From Hydnum rufescens UP504 (taxonomy: Eukaryota > Basidiomycota > Agaricomycetes > Cantharellales > Hydnaceae), in assembly GCA_014904985.1 (NCBI GenBank), contig MU129196.1, forward strand, positions 47,275 through 60,499: a stretch of 13,225 nt of DNA, given 5' to 3'. The notes beneath the pieces are model-generated. The model ran no database searches. It was not told the DNA's origin and worked only from the letters and a program-made list of their open reading frames with translations. Positions within the stretch are counted from its first letter, which is position 1, and each line of letters opens with the position of its first letter. Below, piece by piece: positions 1 through 7,860 of this stretch. Both the position numbers and the translations under genes were made by a program.

Positions 1-339
1 TGTCATTCCCTCGCTCCCCACGATGAGTCCATGGAGTTGCCAATCCAGACTCCCCCTCCTCCTCCTCTACCCCAGTCCCTGAATCCACATCACCTGTCCC
101 AATCCGTACTCCATCCACGTCATTACGGTCATTTGACACTTTGGACACCTTTGGAGTACCCAGGCGTACACTGCCTTGGAAGTACATACGCTAAGGGGGA
201 TACATATGGAAGTTGGGGCATAGCCATGTGGAGGTGCGCACAGGATTCGTAACACGGCTGCGTCAGCTTAGTGAGGCTTAGTGATGGTGGCTGTGGAGGC
301 TGACTGATGGGCTGTGGAGCCGGCATTCTAGGAGGATCC

Positions 340-379
340 GGAAGGTTATGGAAGACGGCGGAAGGCTCTGGAAGGTTGG
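340..379 (+). promoter_or_regulatory. Four 10-bp phased GGAAG repeats upstream of TATA
   Basis: GGAAG occurs at 340, 350, 360 and 370, exactly 10 bp apart, so all copies face the same side of the helix. The array ends about 20 bp before the TATA box. The 3' LTR keeps the pattern at 6360, 6370, 6380 and 6390, the third copy changed to AGAAG by a CpG transition. A role as an activator array is inferred; the binding factor is unknown. Confidence 0.45.
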
Positions 380-399
380 AGGCTGTGTGCAGGAAATAG

Positions 400-407
400 T
401 ATTTATA
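400..407 (+). promoter_or_regulatory. TATA box of the 5' LTR promoter
   Basis: TATTTATA lies about 30 bp before CAGTTTCGATCT (431-442). Initiation there would put AGTTTCGATCT at the 5' end of the RNA, the same 11 bases that are complementary to the primer binding site. No ATG occurs between 432 and 653, so the gag ATG is the first AUG of the predicted transcript. The matching 3' LTR box is at 6420-6427. Confidence 0.6.
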
Positions 408-442
408 GCCCTTCGCAGTTGGGGGATCACCAGTTTCGATCT

Positions 443-523
443 CTCAGGATTCCCACTGCGATAGGTGCGAGACTTGTGTGTCCCTTGTTGTGTGGTGTAT
501 ACTCAGGATTCCCACTGCGATAG
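443..523 (+). repeat. 22-bp direct repeat pair in R/U5
   Basis: A 22 bp sequence starting CTCAGGATTCCC and ending GCGATAG is present at 443-464 and again, identical, at 502-523. The copies start 59 bp apart. Both are also in the 3' LTR (6463 and 6522), the second altered at its CpG. They sit just behind the inferred RNA start, so they would be in the transcript leader. The function is unknown. Confidence 0.8.
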
Positions 524-589
524 CGTGTGGTTAATTAATCTCTTTCCTCTTTCTGTTTGTGGCTTCGACGGCAGTGTCGCCCTGACAGA

Positions 590-600
590 AGATCGAAACT
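590..600 (+). other. Primer binding site, Tf1-like self-priming type
   Basis: No TGG typical of tRNA-primed elements follows the LTR end. Instead AGATCGAAACT, two bases after the LTR, is the exact reverse complement of AGTTTCGATCT at 432-442, which is where transcription should start about 30 bp after the TATA box. In the fission yeast Tf1 family the first 11 nt of the mRNA fold back onto a primer site beside the LTR and are cleaved to prime reverse transcription. Length and placement match that scheme. Self-priming itself is inferred. Confidence 0.7.
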
Positions 601-652
601 CATCTCTTCGACCCCACAAACATCTTCCTTATCCCTTCTACCTCCTCTCCTC

Positions 653-1839
653 ATGGACGAAATCCCCGCTGATGCCTTCTCTGTCTTTGGTGCTGCTGGA
701 GAAGGCCTTCGTCAAATGATGGAGGCACAACAACGACGGTACGAGCAGTTGGAGCAACAGAACCTTGTACTCCAGAACCTAGTGACTCGCCTTCAGACTG
801 ATGCCTCTTCTCGTGAAACTCTGATGGCTGAAGTCGAGGCAATCACCAAGACTGTTGTCGAGAACCTCCCTGCTCCTGTTGTTGGAGTTCCTCCTGCTCC
901 TGCCACTACTCCTTCTATCTCTGCACGTCCCCCAAAGGCAGCTGATCCAGAGGTCTTTGGTGGTGATCGCAAGAAGGCTGATCCCTTCCTCCGTGCTCTC
1001 AAACTTAACATTGCTATTCGAACCCAACTCCTTTCCCAGTGATCAGACAAAGATCCTCTATGCCCTCTCCTACATGCAAGGAGGCAGTGCTGGTGATTGG
1101 GCTTCCAACTACACACGTGCTATCCTTGATGGCGATTCTCCCTTCCCTGATTGGGAAACCTTTTGCACCCGCTTTGAGGCAGCCTTCGGTGATGCGGACC
1201 GAGAGGCTCATGCCCGTCAGCGACTTCGTACCTTGAAGATGACTCGAGGGATGACAGCTGAGGAGTATACGACGGCCTTTGAGGCCATATCTGGGAAGAC
1301 AGGCTTTAATGATGGAGCCTTGATGGATGCTTATGAGCATGGACTGCTCCGTAGCTTGGTCGAGAAGATACACCTCGACACCCTCCCTATGTCCCTTCAA
1401 GAATGGAAGGACAAAGCCACTCGCATTGATAAGTTGTGGCGTCGCTTTAACGAACAGCACTCCTTCTCTCCCACCAACCCTCGCCAGGACAATCGTCCAG
1501 GAACAATTAGACCTTTCCGCCCTCCCACTACTACTCCTCAAACTCTTCCAACCTCTTTCCGTCCTGCTGCTGCTGCTGCGCCCTCCTCCTCCACCTATGA
1601 ACCTATGGACGTAGACTCCAATCGTCGTCAGAATAATCCTCGCAGAGTTGCTGGTCTGTGCTGGAATTGTAACAAACCCGGGCACATTGCCAGAGACTGC
1701 CCTGAGCCCCCACGCTCTCGTTCAGTACTGAGGTGCTCTGTCATCTGAGCAGATGGAGGAAGTGGTAGAGAAAGTTCGTGCTACTCTGGCACCCAAATCT
1801 GCTGAGGATGGAAATGAGGGTGTGGCAAAGGATTTTTAA
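653..1839 (+). pseudogene. gag: gag (capsid/nucleocapsid), two frame breaks
   Basis: The ATG at 653 is the first on the predicted transcript and opens MDEIPADAF. A Gln/Leu-rich heptad segment (about residues 20-47) looks like a coiled coil. A retrotransposon gag core follows (FPSD, then ALSYMQGGSAGDWA and MTAEEYTTAFE, about 1040-1450). Then come a Pro/Thr/Ala-rich linker and a zinc knuckle CWNCNKPGHIARDC at 1659-1700. Gag packages the RNA into particles. The frame changes near 1016-1019 and again between 1732 and 1737. After the second break the C-terminus reads LSSEQMEEVVEKVR and stops at TAA 1837-1839, three bases before the pol ATG. Both breaks fit small indels. The product as written would be truncated. 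Confidence 0.85.
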
Positions 1840-1841
1840 AG

Positions 1842-2700
1842 ATGTCGACAGTGAAGGACACGCCCTGTTCGACAAACCGATTCTCTCTTCTTTCGACTTG
1901 TACAGTAGGACCCACAATGGATATGTTTGATCACGTTGACATTGATGGCCTACATGAAAGAGAAGACGTGTCATTATCCACAAGCCCACCACTCTATATC
2001 TATTCCACACACCTTCGCCGAGCTACTGAGTTGAAGGTCCATCTACAGACCCTAGACAGTGGCCAGCCTATGGCAGTTGATGCCCTGCTTGATTCTGGAG
2101 CGACAGGGATGTTCATCGATCAGGAGTTTGTCAAGGCCAAAAATCTTACTACTCGGCAACTCCCGCGGCCGATTCCGCTTTACAACATTGATGGCACCCT
2201 CAACGACGCTGGCTCAGTTCGAGAAGAAGTTGATCTCCTGATGCGCTTTGGCGACCATTCAGAGAAAAGTACATTTGCTGTGACTAGCCTGGGACGGGTT
2301 CCCCTCATTGTAGGGCACACCTGGCTTGTTCATCATAACCCTGAGATCAACTGGTCAACAGGTAAGGTGGCAATGACACGGTGTCCTGATGGATGTGGGT
2401 TGCGACGTGTCCATGTTGTCTTAGCAAAGGAAAACTCTGGACGCAGCCTTAACCCCTCTGCATCTGTATCTCCACCTGGTCCTCTTCCATCGCGCAGTCG
2501 CCAAGGAGACCCTATCCTATCTTTGCCCAGTCAGTCCCTCCGGGCAAACATGGGAGATGGGCATCTCCAGGGCGTTTATCCTCTTCTTTTTTTCTTTGTA
2601 GTCTTCCTTCACCCTGAAGAGCATATCTCTGCAACCGAATCTATATCCACCCGCCTCGCCATTGAGCAGCATAAGAAGACCTTAAGAAGCGCCCCTTTGA
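1842..2700 (+). pseudogene. pol: pol, N-terminal part: aspartic protease and linker
   Basis: The ATG at 1842 follows the gag stop by two bases, in a different frame. The protease active site LLDSGATG, with D-S-G at 2091-2099, and a downstream VPLIVGHTWL (typical flap/hydrophobic-Gly region) identify a retroviral-type aspartic protease that cleaves the Gag-Pol products. A Pro/Ser-rich linker follows and leads to RLAIEQHKK, the usual entry to the reverse transcriptase. The frame then drops by one between 2675 and about 2690, a one-base deletion, and continues as FEEMVPKQYHDF. Pol could start by re-initiation at 1842 or by slippage on the TTTTT before the gag stop; the sequence does not decide between them. 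Confidence 0.85.
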
Positions 2701-4190
2701 AGAAATGGTGCCCAAACAGTACCACGACTTCCATGATGTCTTCGCTAAGGAATCCTTCGATCGCCTTCCCCCATGTCGTCCCTGGGACCATGCTATTGAG
2801 CTAAAAGAGGACATTGCGCATACTGGGGTGAAATTATACCCATTTATCCCCAATGAGCAGCTAGAGATGGATGCCTTCTTGAAGGAGCACCTAGAGACTG
2901 GACGAATCCGCCCATCCAAGTCACCCATAGCTGCCCCTGTCTTCTTTGTCAAAAAGAAGGATGGAGGCCTACGCTTTGTCCAGGATTATCGGAAGCTCAA
3001 CACTGCTACAGGTGAAAAATGCTTATCCTCTCCCCCTGGTGACAGACATCTTAAATCGAGTCACTCGGGCCAAGTTCTTCACCAAGTTGGACGTGCGATG
3101 GGGCTACAACAATATTCGGATGCACGAAGGAGACGAATGGAAGGCAGCATTCCGCACCAACCGAGGACTCTTTGAACCACTTGTCATGTTCTTTGGCTGA
3201 CTAATAGCCCTGCCACCTTTCAAACCATGATGAATCACCTCTTCAAAGATCTTGTCGCAGAAGGAGTGGTAGCGTGTACATGGACTGATATTCTGGTTTT
3301 TACTGAAACACTCGCACAACACTACGAGGTAGTCCTGAAAAGTCCTCCAAATCCTGCGAGAAAATAATCTGTTCCTCAAGGCTGAAAAGTGCACCTTTGG
3401 AGCTGCAACCGTGGAGTATCTCGGACTTATCCTATCCCCAGGACAAGTTGGAATGGATCCAGTTAAGGTTGCTGGAGTTCGGGAATGGCCATCTCCTACA
3501 ACAGTCAAAGAGGTTCAATCATTCCTTGGCTTTGTCAACTTTTACCGACGCTTCATCGAAAATTTCTCACATATTGCCCATCCCCTTCACCAACTCACTC
3601 GGAAAGATGCACCATGGAAATGGGCCAGAGGATCAGCAGAAGGCCTTTGATCAACTAAAGACAGCCATCACCTCAACGCCCATTCTTGTGCATCCTGATG
3701 CTGATCGACCCTACCATCTGGAAGCAGATAGTTCTGATTTTGCTACAGGGGCTGTCCTCTCCCAGCTAAGGGATGATGACAAGTGGCACCCAGTGGGATT
3801 TATTTCCAAAAGTCTCAATGATGTGGAGCTGCAATTATGAAATCCACGACAAAGAGCTATTGGCAATCATCCGTGGCTTACAAGAATTTCGACACCTCCT
3901 CGAGGGAGCGGCACATCCAGTAGAAATCTTGACTGATCACCGCAATCTTGTCTATTTCATGACGCCCAATCTCTCAATCGGCGACAGGCACACTGGTCCT
4001 TGTTCTTATCCCGTTTTGATTTCCACATCACCCACCGCCCTGGAAAGAGTTCCACTAAACCTGATGCCTTATCTCGCCGAGCTGATCATCATCATGGGGA
4101 GAAAGATAACCAAAATCAGACCCTTCTCCCACCCAAGCTCTTCCAGATTAAGGCAACAGAAAGCTTGCCCATACAGGGTCTTGGGCTGAT
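2678..4190 (+). pseudogene. pol: pol, middle part: reverse transcriptase and RNase H, about nine indels
   Basis: RT blocks appear in order: [44 protein letters not shown] (first catalytic Asp, near 3090), [29 protein letters not shown], the disrupted catalytic box near 3277-3289, and VQSFLGFVNFYRRFI. RNase H shows [29 protein letters not shown] and [11 protein letters not shown], ending in [15 protein letters not shown]. Together these copy RNA into DNA and remove the template. Frame breaks lie near 3011, 3197, 3272, 3286, 3341, 3627, 3829, 3963 and between 4150 and 4188. Each is fixed by a single base, and I see no stop codon made by substitution in the domain frames. A non-functional relic, or a copy with residual assembly indels. 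Confidence 0.9.
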
Positions 4191-5450
4191 TTCCAGCGGA
4201 GGATCCGTGACTCAAAGGACTTAGATGAGTCAGTGGCTAAGGCAATAAAGGATCTGGATGGATCTGAGGAGGATGGTTGGGTTGTATCTGATGGGCTTAT
4301 CCTCCTCCGAGGAAAAGTTTATGTCCCACGCAATCCCAAGTTGCGTCATGACATTGTCAAGGCTCATCATGACACTCCTGTGGCTGGGCACCCTGGTCGA
4401 TGGAAGACAGTTGAGCTAGTCACTCGCAATTACTGGTGGCCAGGAATCACACGATATATTGCCGACTATGTACAGGGGTGTGACAGATGCAATCGCACTA
4501 AAACATTCCCCACCATGCCACTAGGGAAACTCCAACCAAATCGGGTTCCAGATCATCGATGGCAAATCGTCACCACAGACTTCATCACAGGCCTCCCACT
4601 CAGTCGGGGATATAATGCAATTTGGGTAGTGGTTGACCGCCTATCAAAACGAATGCATGCAATCCCAACTACAGATGAGGTTGACTCTGTAGGACTTGCT
4701 CGACTCTATCGCGACCATGTTTGGAAGCATCATGGCTTACCTGAAGAGATTATCAGTGATCGGGGACCCCAGTTTGCATCCTCCTTTATGAAGGAACTCA
4801 ATCGTCTCCTTGGCATTCACACTTCCCTGTCTACGGCATACCATCCTCAAACTGATGGTCAGACTGAGCGAGTCAATCAGGAAATCGAACAATATCTACG
4901 CCTCTTCGTCAATGAGAGGCAGGATGATTGGTATGACTGGATGGCATTAGCAGAGTTCACCTATAATAATCGCATTCACTCTGCCACCCGACACTCTCCT
5001 TTTGAACTCGATACAGGCCAACACCCACGTCTGGGCACAGAGCCTACTCGGGAAACCCACCTGGAAGCTGTTGATGAGTTTGTGAAACGTATGAAGCAAG
5101 CCACAGAAGAGGCCAAGTCTGCTCTTCGCCAAGCAGCACATGACATGGCACGCTTCTATGATGCTCATCGCCAAACTGCACCCAGTTATGAAAAAGGGGA
5201 TAAAGTTTGGCTTGATGCAGAAAACATCACAACGACACGCCCTACCAAGAAGTTTGATGACAAGTGGTTTGGTCCCTTCCCGATTGACAAAGTTATCTCG
5301 CCATCAGCCTATCGGCTAAAACTCACCCAGAACTTCCAACGAGTCCACCCAGTGTTCCATGTCAGCAAACTCCGCCCATTCGTACCTGATCGTATTCCTG
5401 AGCGACAGTCAACCCCCAGTACCCAAACCAATCATTACGGCAAAGGGTGA
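4188..5450 (+). CDS. pol: pol, integrase segment (unbroken frame)
   Basis: This is the longest clean frame of the element. No ATG is needed because it continues pol; in this frame the sequence runs from about 4164 and reads [15 protein letters not shown] from 4188. The HHCC zinc site is visible as HHDTPVAGH followed by CDRC (about 4365-4495). The catalytic residues are Asp in TTDFITG (4578), Asp in ISDRGPQF (4758) and Glu in QTERVNQ (4866), the last two separated by 35 residues as in the D35E class. A GPF module ([11 protein letters not shown], about 5260-5295) and [12 protein letters not shown] follow. Integrase joins the cDNA to chromosomal DNA. All key residues are present. After about 5405 the frame shifts by one base, so this frame ends at 5450 with an artificial tail. 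Confidence 0.92.
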   Translation, partial: DFQRRIRDSKDLDESVAKAIKDLDGSEEDGWVVSDGLILLRGKVYVPRNPKLRHDIVKAHHDTPVAGHPGRWKTVELVTRNYWWPGITRYIADYVQGCDRCNRTKTFPTMPLGKLQPNRVPDHRWQIVTTDFITGLPLSRGYNAIWVVVDRLSKRMHAIPTTDEVDSVGLARLYRDHVWKHHGLPEEIISDRGPQFASSFMKELNRLLGIHTSLSTAYHPQTDGQTERVNQEIEQYLRLFVNERQDDWYDWMALAEFTYNNRIHSATRHSPFELDTGQHPRLGTEPTRETHLEAVDEFVKRMKQATEEAKSALRQAAHDMARFYDAHRQTAPSYEKGDKVWLDAENITTTRPTKKFDDKWFGPFPIDKVISPSAYRLKLTQNFQRVHPVFHVSKLRPFVPDRIPERQSTPSTQTNHYGKG

Positions 5451-5778
5451 CACCGAATATGAGGTTGAGACAATTTTGGACAGTCGTCTCTATTGTACAA
5501 AACTGCAATACCTTGTTAAATGGAAAGGCTATGGCCCAGAGGAAAACAGTTGGGAACCAGAATCGAACCTCAGCAACTCTAAATGGCTCCTGGATGACTT
5601 CCATCGCCTCCATCCAAACTCCCCACGTCGTATTGCCACTGCTATCTGGGATACCCTACCTTTCACCCGCTTCGAAAATTTTACTGAGGTCCCCCAGCAT
5701 ACTTTATTTGACTGGACTCAAGGAAAACTCGTCGTGATGCCGAGTCCTAAAAGGGGGGTAATGTCAGGATCAAATTGA
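5409..5778 (+). pseudogene. pol: pol C-terminus: chromodomain, frame-shifted from integrase
   Basis: After a one-base insertion near 5405-5412 the protein continues in another frame as PPVPKPI and enters a chromodomain (about 5455-5620): EYEVETILDSR, LQYLVKWKGYGPEENSWEP, LLDDFHRLHP. The three aromatic cage positions that hold methyl-lysine in HP1-like domains are filled (Tyr in EYEVE, Trp and Tyr in VKWKGY). In chromoviruses this domain directs integration to heterochromatin. The frame runs across the polypurine tract and stops at TGA 5776-5778, 17 bp inside the 3' LTR, so the Pol end overlaps the LTR. It lacks its own start and is joined to integrase only if the indel is ignored. Confidence 0.88.
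5749..5758 (+). other. Polypurine tract
   Basis: AAAAGGGGGG ends three bases before the TGTCAGG start of the 3' LTR. This is the expected position for the plus-strand primer left by RNase H. It also lies inside the end of the pol reading frame. Confidence 0.85.
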
Positions 5779-6214
5779 CATTTGCTTCCGCCTAAGGACT
5801 TACCTGTCAGAGTATCATTCTTCATCAACTCTATCATATGGCACCTACTTCCTCAAATGCTCTTGTCTCCTCTCTCCCTCCATTCACTATGGGGTTATTG
5901 TCATCCTTGCCATTATTGGCATTTCTCTTATTATTATTGCCCTTGTTCTATCAGGCCTTGGCCAGCGGGCTATGGGCTGGGTAGTCAACCAGTGGCAGCA
6001 TTGGTGCCCTTGTCAGCACCTGTCGTTCCCTCGCTCCCCACATGAGTCCATGGAGTTGCCAATCCAGACTCCCCCTCCTCCTCCTCTACCCTCAGTCCCT
6101 GAATCCACATCACCTGTCCCAATCCGTACTCCATCCACATCATTACGGTCATTTGACACTTTGGACACCTTTGGAGTACCCAGGCGTACACTGCCTTGGA
6201 AGTACATACACTAA
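5762..6214 (+). CDS. Open frame inside U3 with one transmembrane segment (start not defined)
   Basis: The frame is open for 150 codons from the first base of the LTR to a TAA at 6212-6214. It has a hydrophobic run VIVILAIIGISLIIIALVL (about 5894-5959), then GQR, a CPC pair, and a Pro/Ser/Thr-rich tail with five consecutive prolines, ending PRRTLPWKYIH. The first ATG (5972) lies after the membrane segment, so a full product would need splicing or a non-ATG start. TACCTGTCAG at 5801-5810 resembles a 3' splice site. In the 5' LTR the same frame is broken by the inserted G at 22 (immediate TGA) and restored near 73. It resembles no family I recognise. Pyrimidine richness lowers stop frequency, so chance remains possible. 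Confidence 0.35.
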   Translation, partial: CQDQIDICFRLRTYLSEYHSSSTLSYGTYFLKCSCLLSPSIHYGVIVILAIIGISLIIIALVLSGLGQRAMGWVVNQWQHWCPCQHLSFPRSPHESMELPIQTPPPPPLPSVPESTSPVPIRTPSTSLRSFDTLDTFGVPRRTLPWKYIH

Positions 6215-6611
6215 GGGGGATACATATGGAAGTTGGGGCATAGCCATGTGGAGGTGCACACAGGATTTGTAACATGGCTGCATCAGCTTAGTGAGGCTTA
6301 GTGATGGTGGCTGTGGAGGCTGACTGATGGGCTGCGGAGCCGGCATTCTAGGAGGATCCGGAAGGTTATGGAAGATGGCAGAAGGCTCTGGAAGGTTGGA
6401 GGCTGTGTGCAGGAAATAGTATTTATAGCCCTTTGCAGTTGGGGGATCACCAGTTTCAATCTCTCAGGATTCCCACTGCGATAGGTGTGAGACTTGTGTG
6501 TCCCTTGTTGTGTGGTGTATACTCAGGATTCCCACTGCAATAGGTACCGTGTGGTTAATTAATCTCTTTCCTCTTTCTGTTTGTGGCTTCGACGGCAGTG
6601 TTGCCCTGACA
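5762..6611 (+). repeat. 3' LTR, complete, 850 bp
   Basis: It starts TGTCAGG directly after the polypurine tract and ends CCTGACA. Its last 591 bp repeat 1-587. It carries the phased GGAAG array (6360-6399), TATTTATA (6420-6427) and the R/U5 direct repeats (6463, 6522). Thirteen CpGs kept in the 5' LTR are TpG or CpA here, including the one inside the RNA-start element (6458), so this copy would no longer match the primer site perfectly. Two changes go the other way. The 3' LTR has four extra bases (GTAC) near 6544. Confidence 0.95.
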
Positions 6612-6983
6612 ATTCCCATTCCAGTGAATTTGAATTTCCAATATGATGCCAACAGCCTCATGCTCATTCTGGATGGCTACTTGTTAACATGTCAGACAGA
6701 GTTTGAACTCACACCTATCCTGGAACACTAAACTGTGGCATTCAGGAACAGCTGTCACTTTTGCCAGTTCTCCATGTGCACTGATCACAGTATGGCCATC
6801 AATTGCAGCATGAGCAGTTGAAAATGAAGAACAAATACTGGGCAACACAGAAGATGACACAAAAGAAAGAAGAAAGCATGAGGCATATGAGAGAATGAGA
6901 ATGCTCCAAGAGAGGCACAGCAACACCGGGTTTTGCCTCATGAAGCATGAGGTGGAACACAATGCAGACATGTTGCCAACTAG
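6612..6983. other. Flank between retrotransposon and minus-strand gene; no supported gene
   Basis: This 372 bp stretch starts at the retrotransposon insertion point. A 95-codon hydrophobic, Cys-rich frame exists on the minus strand (6971-6684), just beyond the stop of the GRF-type gene. Lys/Glu-rich frames lie opposite it on the plus strand near 6820-6900. None shows a recognisable domain. Most of it could be the 3' untranslated region of the minus-strand gene. Confidence 0.4.
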
Positions 6984-7860
6984 TTACTCAACGCCATCAT
7001 TGGTAAGGAGGTTACAGAGCTCTCCAATGTTTCCCCACACCCCAGACACATCCCTACCTAGTCCAGTAACTTCATGTTGAAGGGCAGCAATCTCTAATCG
7101 AGTACTGGCAAGTTTGAGCTTCATTTGTTCGAGGAGCATAGTAACCTATGAAAAGAAATCATGAGAATTGGCAATTGAAACAAGAAAAATTAGAGCCCCA
7201 CAACCTCAGACACTCCATCCCCTAACGGACCTATGCCAATGTCCATTGCAGTGGGAACTGATGATGAAGCTAAACTGGCTCCCGACTTGACAGGCAAAGA
7301 TGGATTCGAGGGTGTAGCCTTTGGAGATGCTGGCATAGTGGATGCTGAGGGTTTGAGCCTGCACTTCGAGGGAGAATCTGAGAGGTTACAACCCTAGGTC
7401 AGCCCAAATACAAAGGATGGAAATTGGTACATACAGGGCACGGAGGCTCTTGGACTCATACTGAACTCATCATCTTCGCCTACTCCCTGGCTACCCCTCT
7501 CACTTGCAGACTGGCGGTGTGACATACCATCAAAACAACAATGATTCTGGGGTGGTTGCTCAGCCTAATAGATGCAAGACATCCAATTGTCAACCACATC
7601 AACTGCCATGTCATCATGAGACGAACCCAGTCTGAAAGAAAGAATTGTAAAAGTGGAGAAGAGGAAATAATGGTGTTAACACACATAGAAAGTCACACTC
7701 ATTCCGTCTGCCACACGCATAGAAGTGCTTTCCCTTATTTTCACCCTCTGGGATTGAAACAAGTCTCACTGTTTGAGGATATGGGATCTATAACAGAATG
7801 GACTTAGGTTGATGATTACCTCATCTTCAGAGTTTTAACTTGGCTTAGCTCATCTGCAGA
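6984..7860 (-). pseudogene. Multi-exon gene with GRF-type zinc finger and C-terminal coiled coil, possibly degenerate
   Basis: Read on the minus strand, the exons are about 7860-7840, 7787-7685, 7631-7435, 7377-7205 and 7145-6984. The introns are 52, 53, 57 and 59 nt, with GT-AG ends including GTGTGT...TTTCAG and GTATGT...CTCTCAG. Exon 2 encodes NKGKHFYACGRRNECDF, and splicing adds Tyr-Trp, matching the GRF finger pattern (NxG..FYxC...CDFxxW) found on nucleic-acid-binding proteins. The middle is Ser/Pro/Gln-rich. The last exon gives MLLEQMKLKLASTRLEIAAL, a coiled coil, and stops at 6986-6984. The last three exons join in phase. Problems: after Tyr-Trp the frame needs one base; TAG interrupts exon 3; the probable first Cys pair reads C-R-stop (TGA 7852-7850). 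It may be a decayed gene, or further introns may be missed. Confidence 0.5.

Larger units (their letters stand above)
1..587 (+). repeat. 5' LTR (partial)
   Basis: Positions 1-587 match 6021-6611 almost base for base and end in the same CCTGACA. They differ by 15 substitutions, a one-base insertion at 22, a one-base deletion near 73 and a 4-base gap near 523. All substitutions are CpG to TpG or CpA changes. The segment contains part of U3, a TATA box at 400-407, the probable transcript start near 431-432 and R/U5. The left 259 bp or so of this LTR are not in the window. Confidence 0.95.
1..6611 (+). mobile_element. Ty3/gypsy LTR retrotransposon, chromovirus type, degenerate, 5' end cut by window
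   Basis: The order LTR, primer binding site, gag with CCHC knuckle, protease, reverse transcriptase, RNase H, integrase, chromodomain, polypurine tract, LTR is seen directly and defines a Ty3/gypsy chromovirus. The 3' LTR begins TGTCAGG and ends CCTGACA, perfect inverted ends. The internal region runs from 588 to 5761. About 260 bp of the 5' LTR lie outside the window, judged from the 850 bp 3' LTR. The 3' flank starts ATTCC at 6612, so a 5 bp target duplication would be ATTCC; its partner is out of view. The coding region has about 13 frame changes, all explained by small indels, so this copy as written cannot make full-length proteins. Confidence 0.95.

Noticed and set aside
31..252. 73-codon frame in the 5' LTR and its counterpart at 6042-6272
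   Set aside because: It overlaps the U3 frame with the membrane segment and has no independent support; the shared length comes from LTR identity.
588..605. tRNA-type primer binding site
   Set aside because: No TGG-initial sequence follows the LTR; complementarity to the RNA start explains the site better.
855..1016. Leu-rich start of an open frame that looks like a signal or membrane segment
   Set aside because: It is the Pro/Ala-rich gag linker read in the wrong frame; true gag in this frame begins only after the break near 1017.
1014..1685. 223-codon minus-strand open frame
   Set aside because: Antisense of the gag core with no recognisable domain; the plus strand clearly encodes gag.
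6684..6971. 95-codon hydrophobic Cys-rich minus-strand frame
   Set aside because: No domain, and it begins beyond the stop of the GRF-type gene; more likely its 3' untranslated region.
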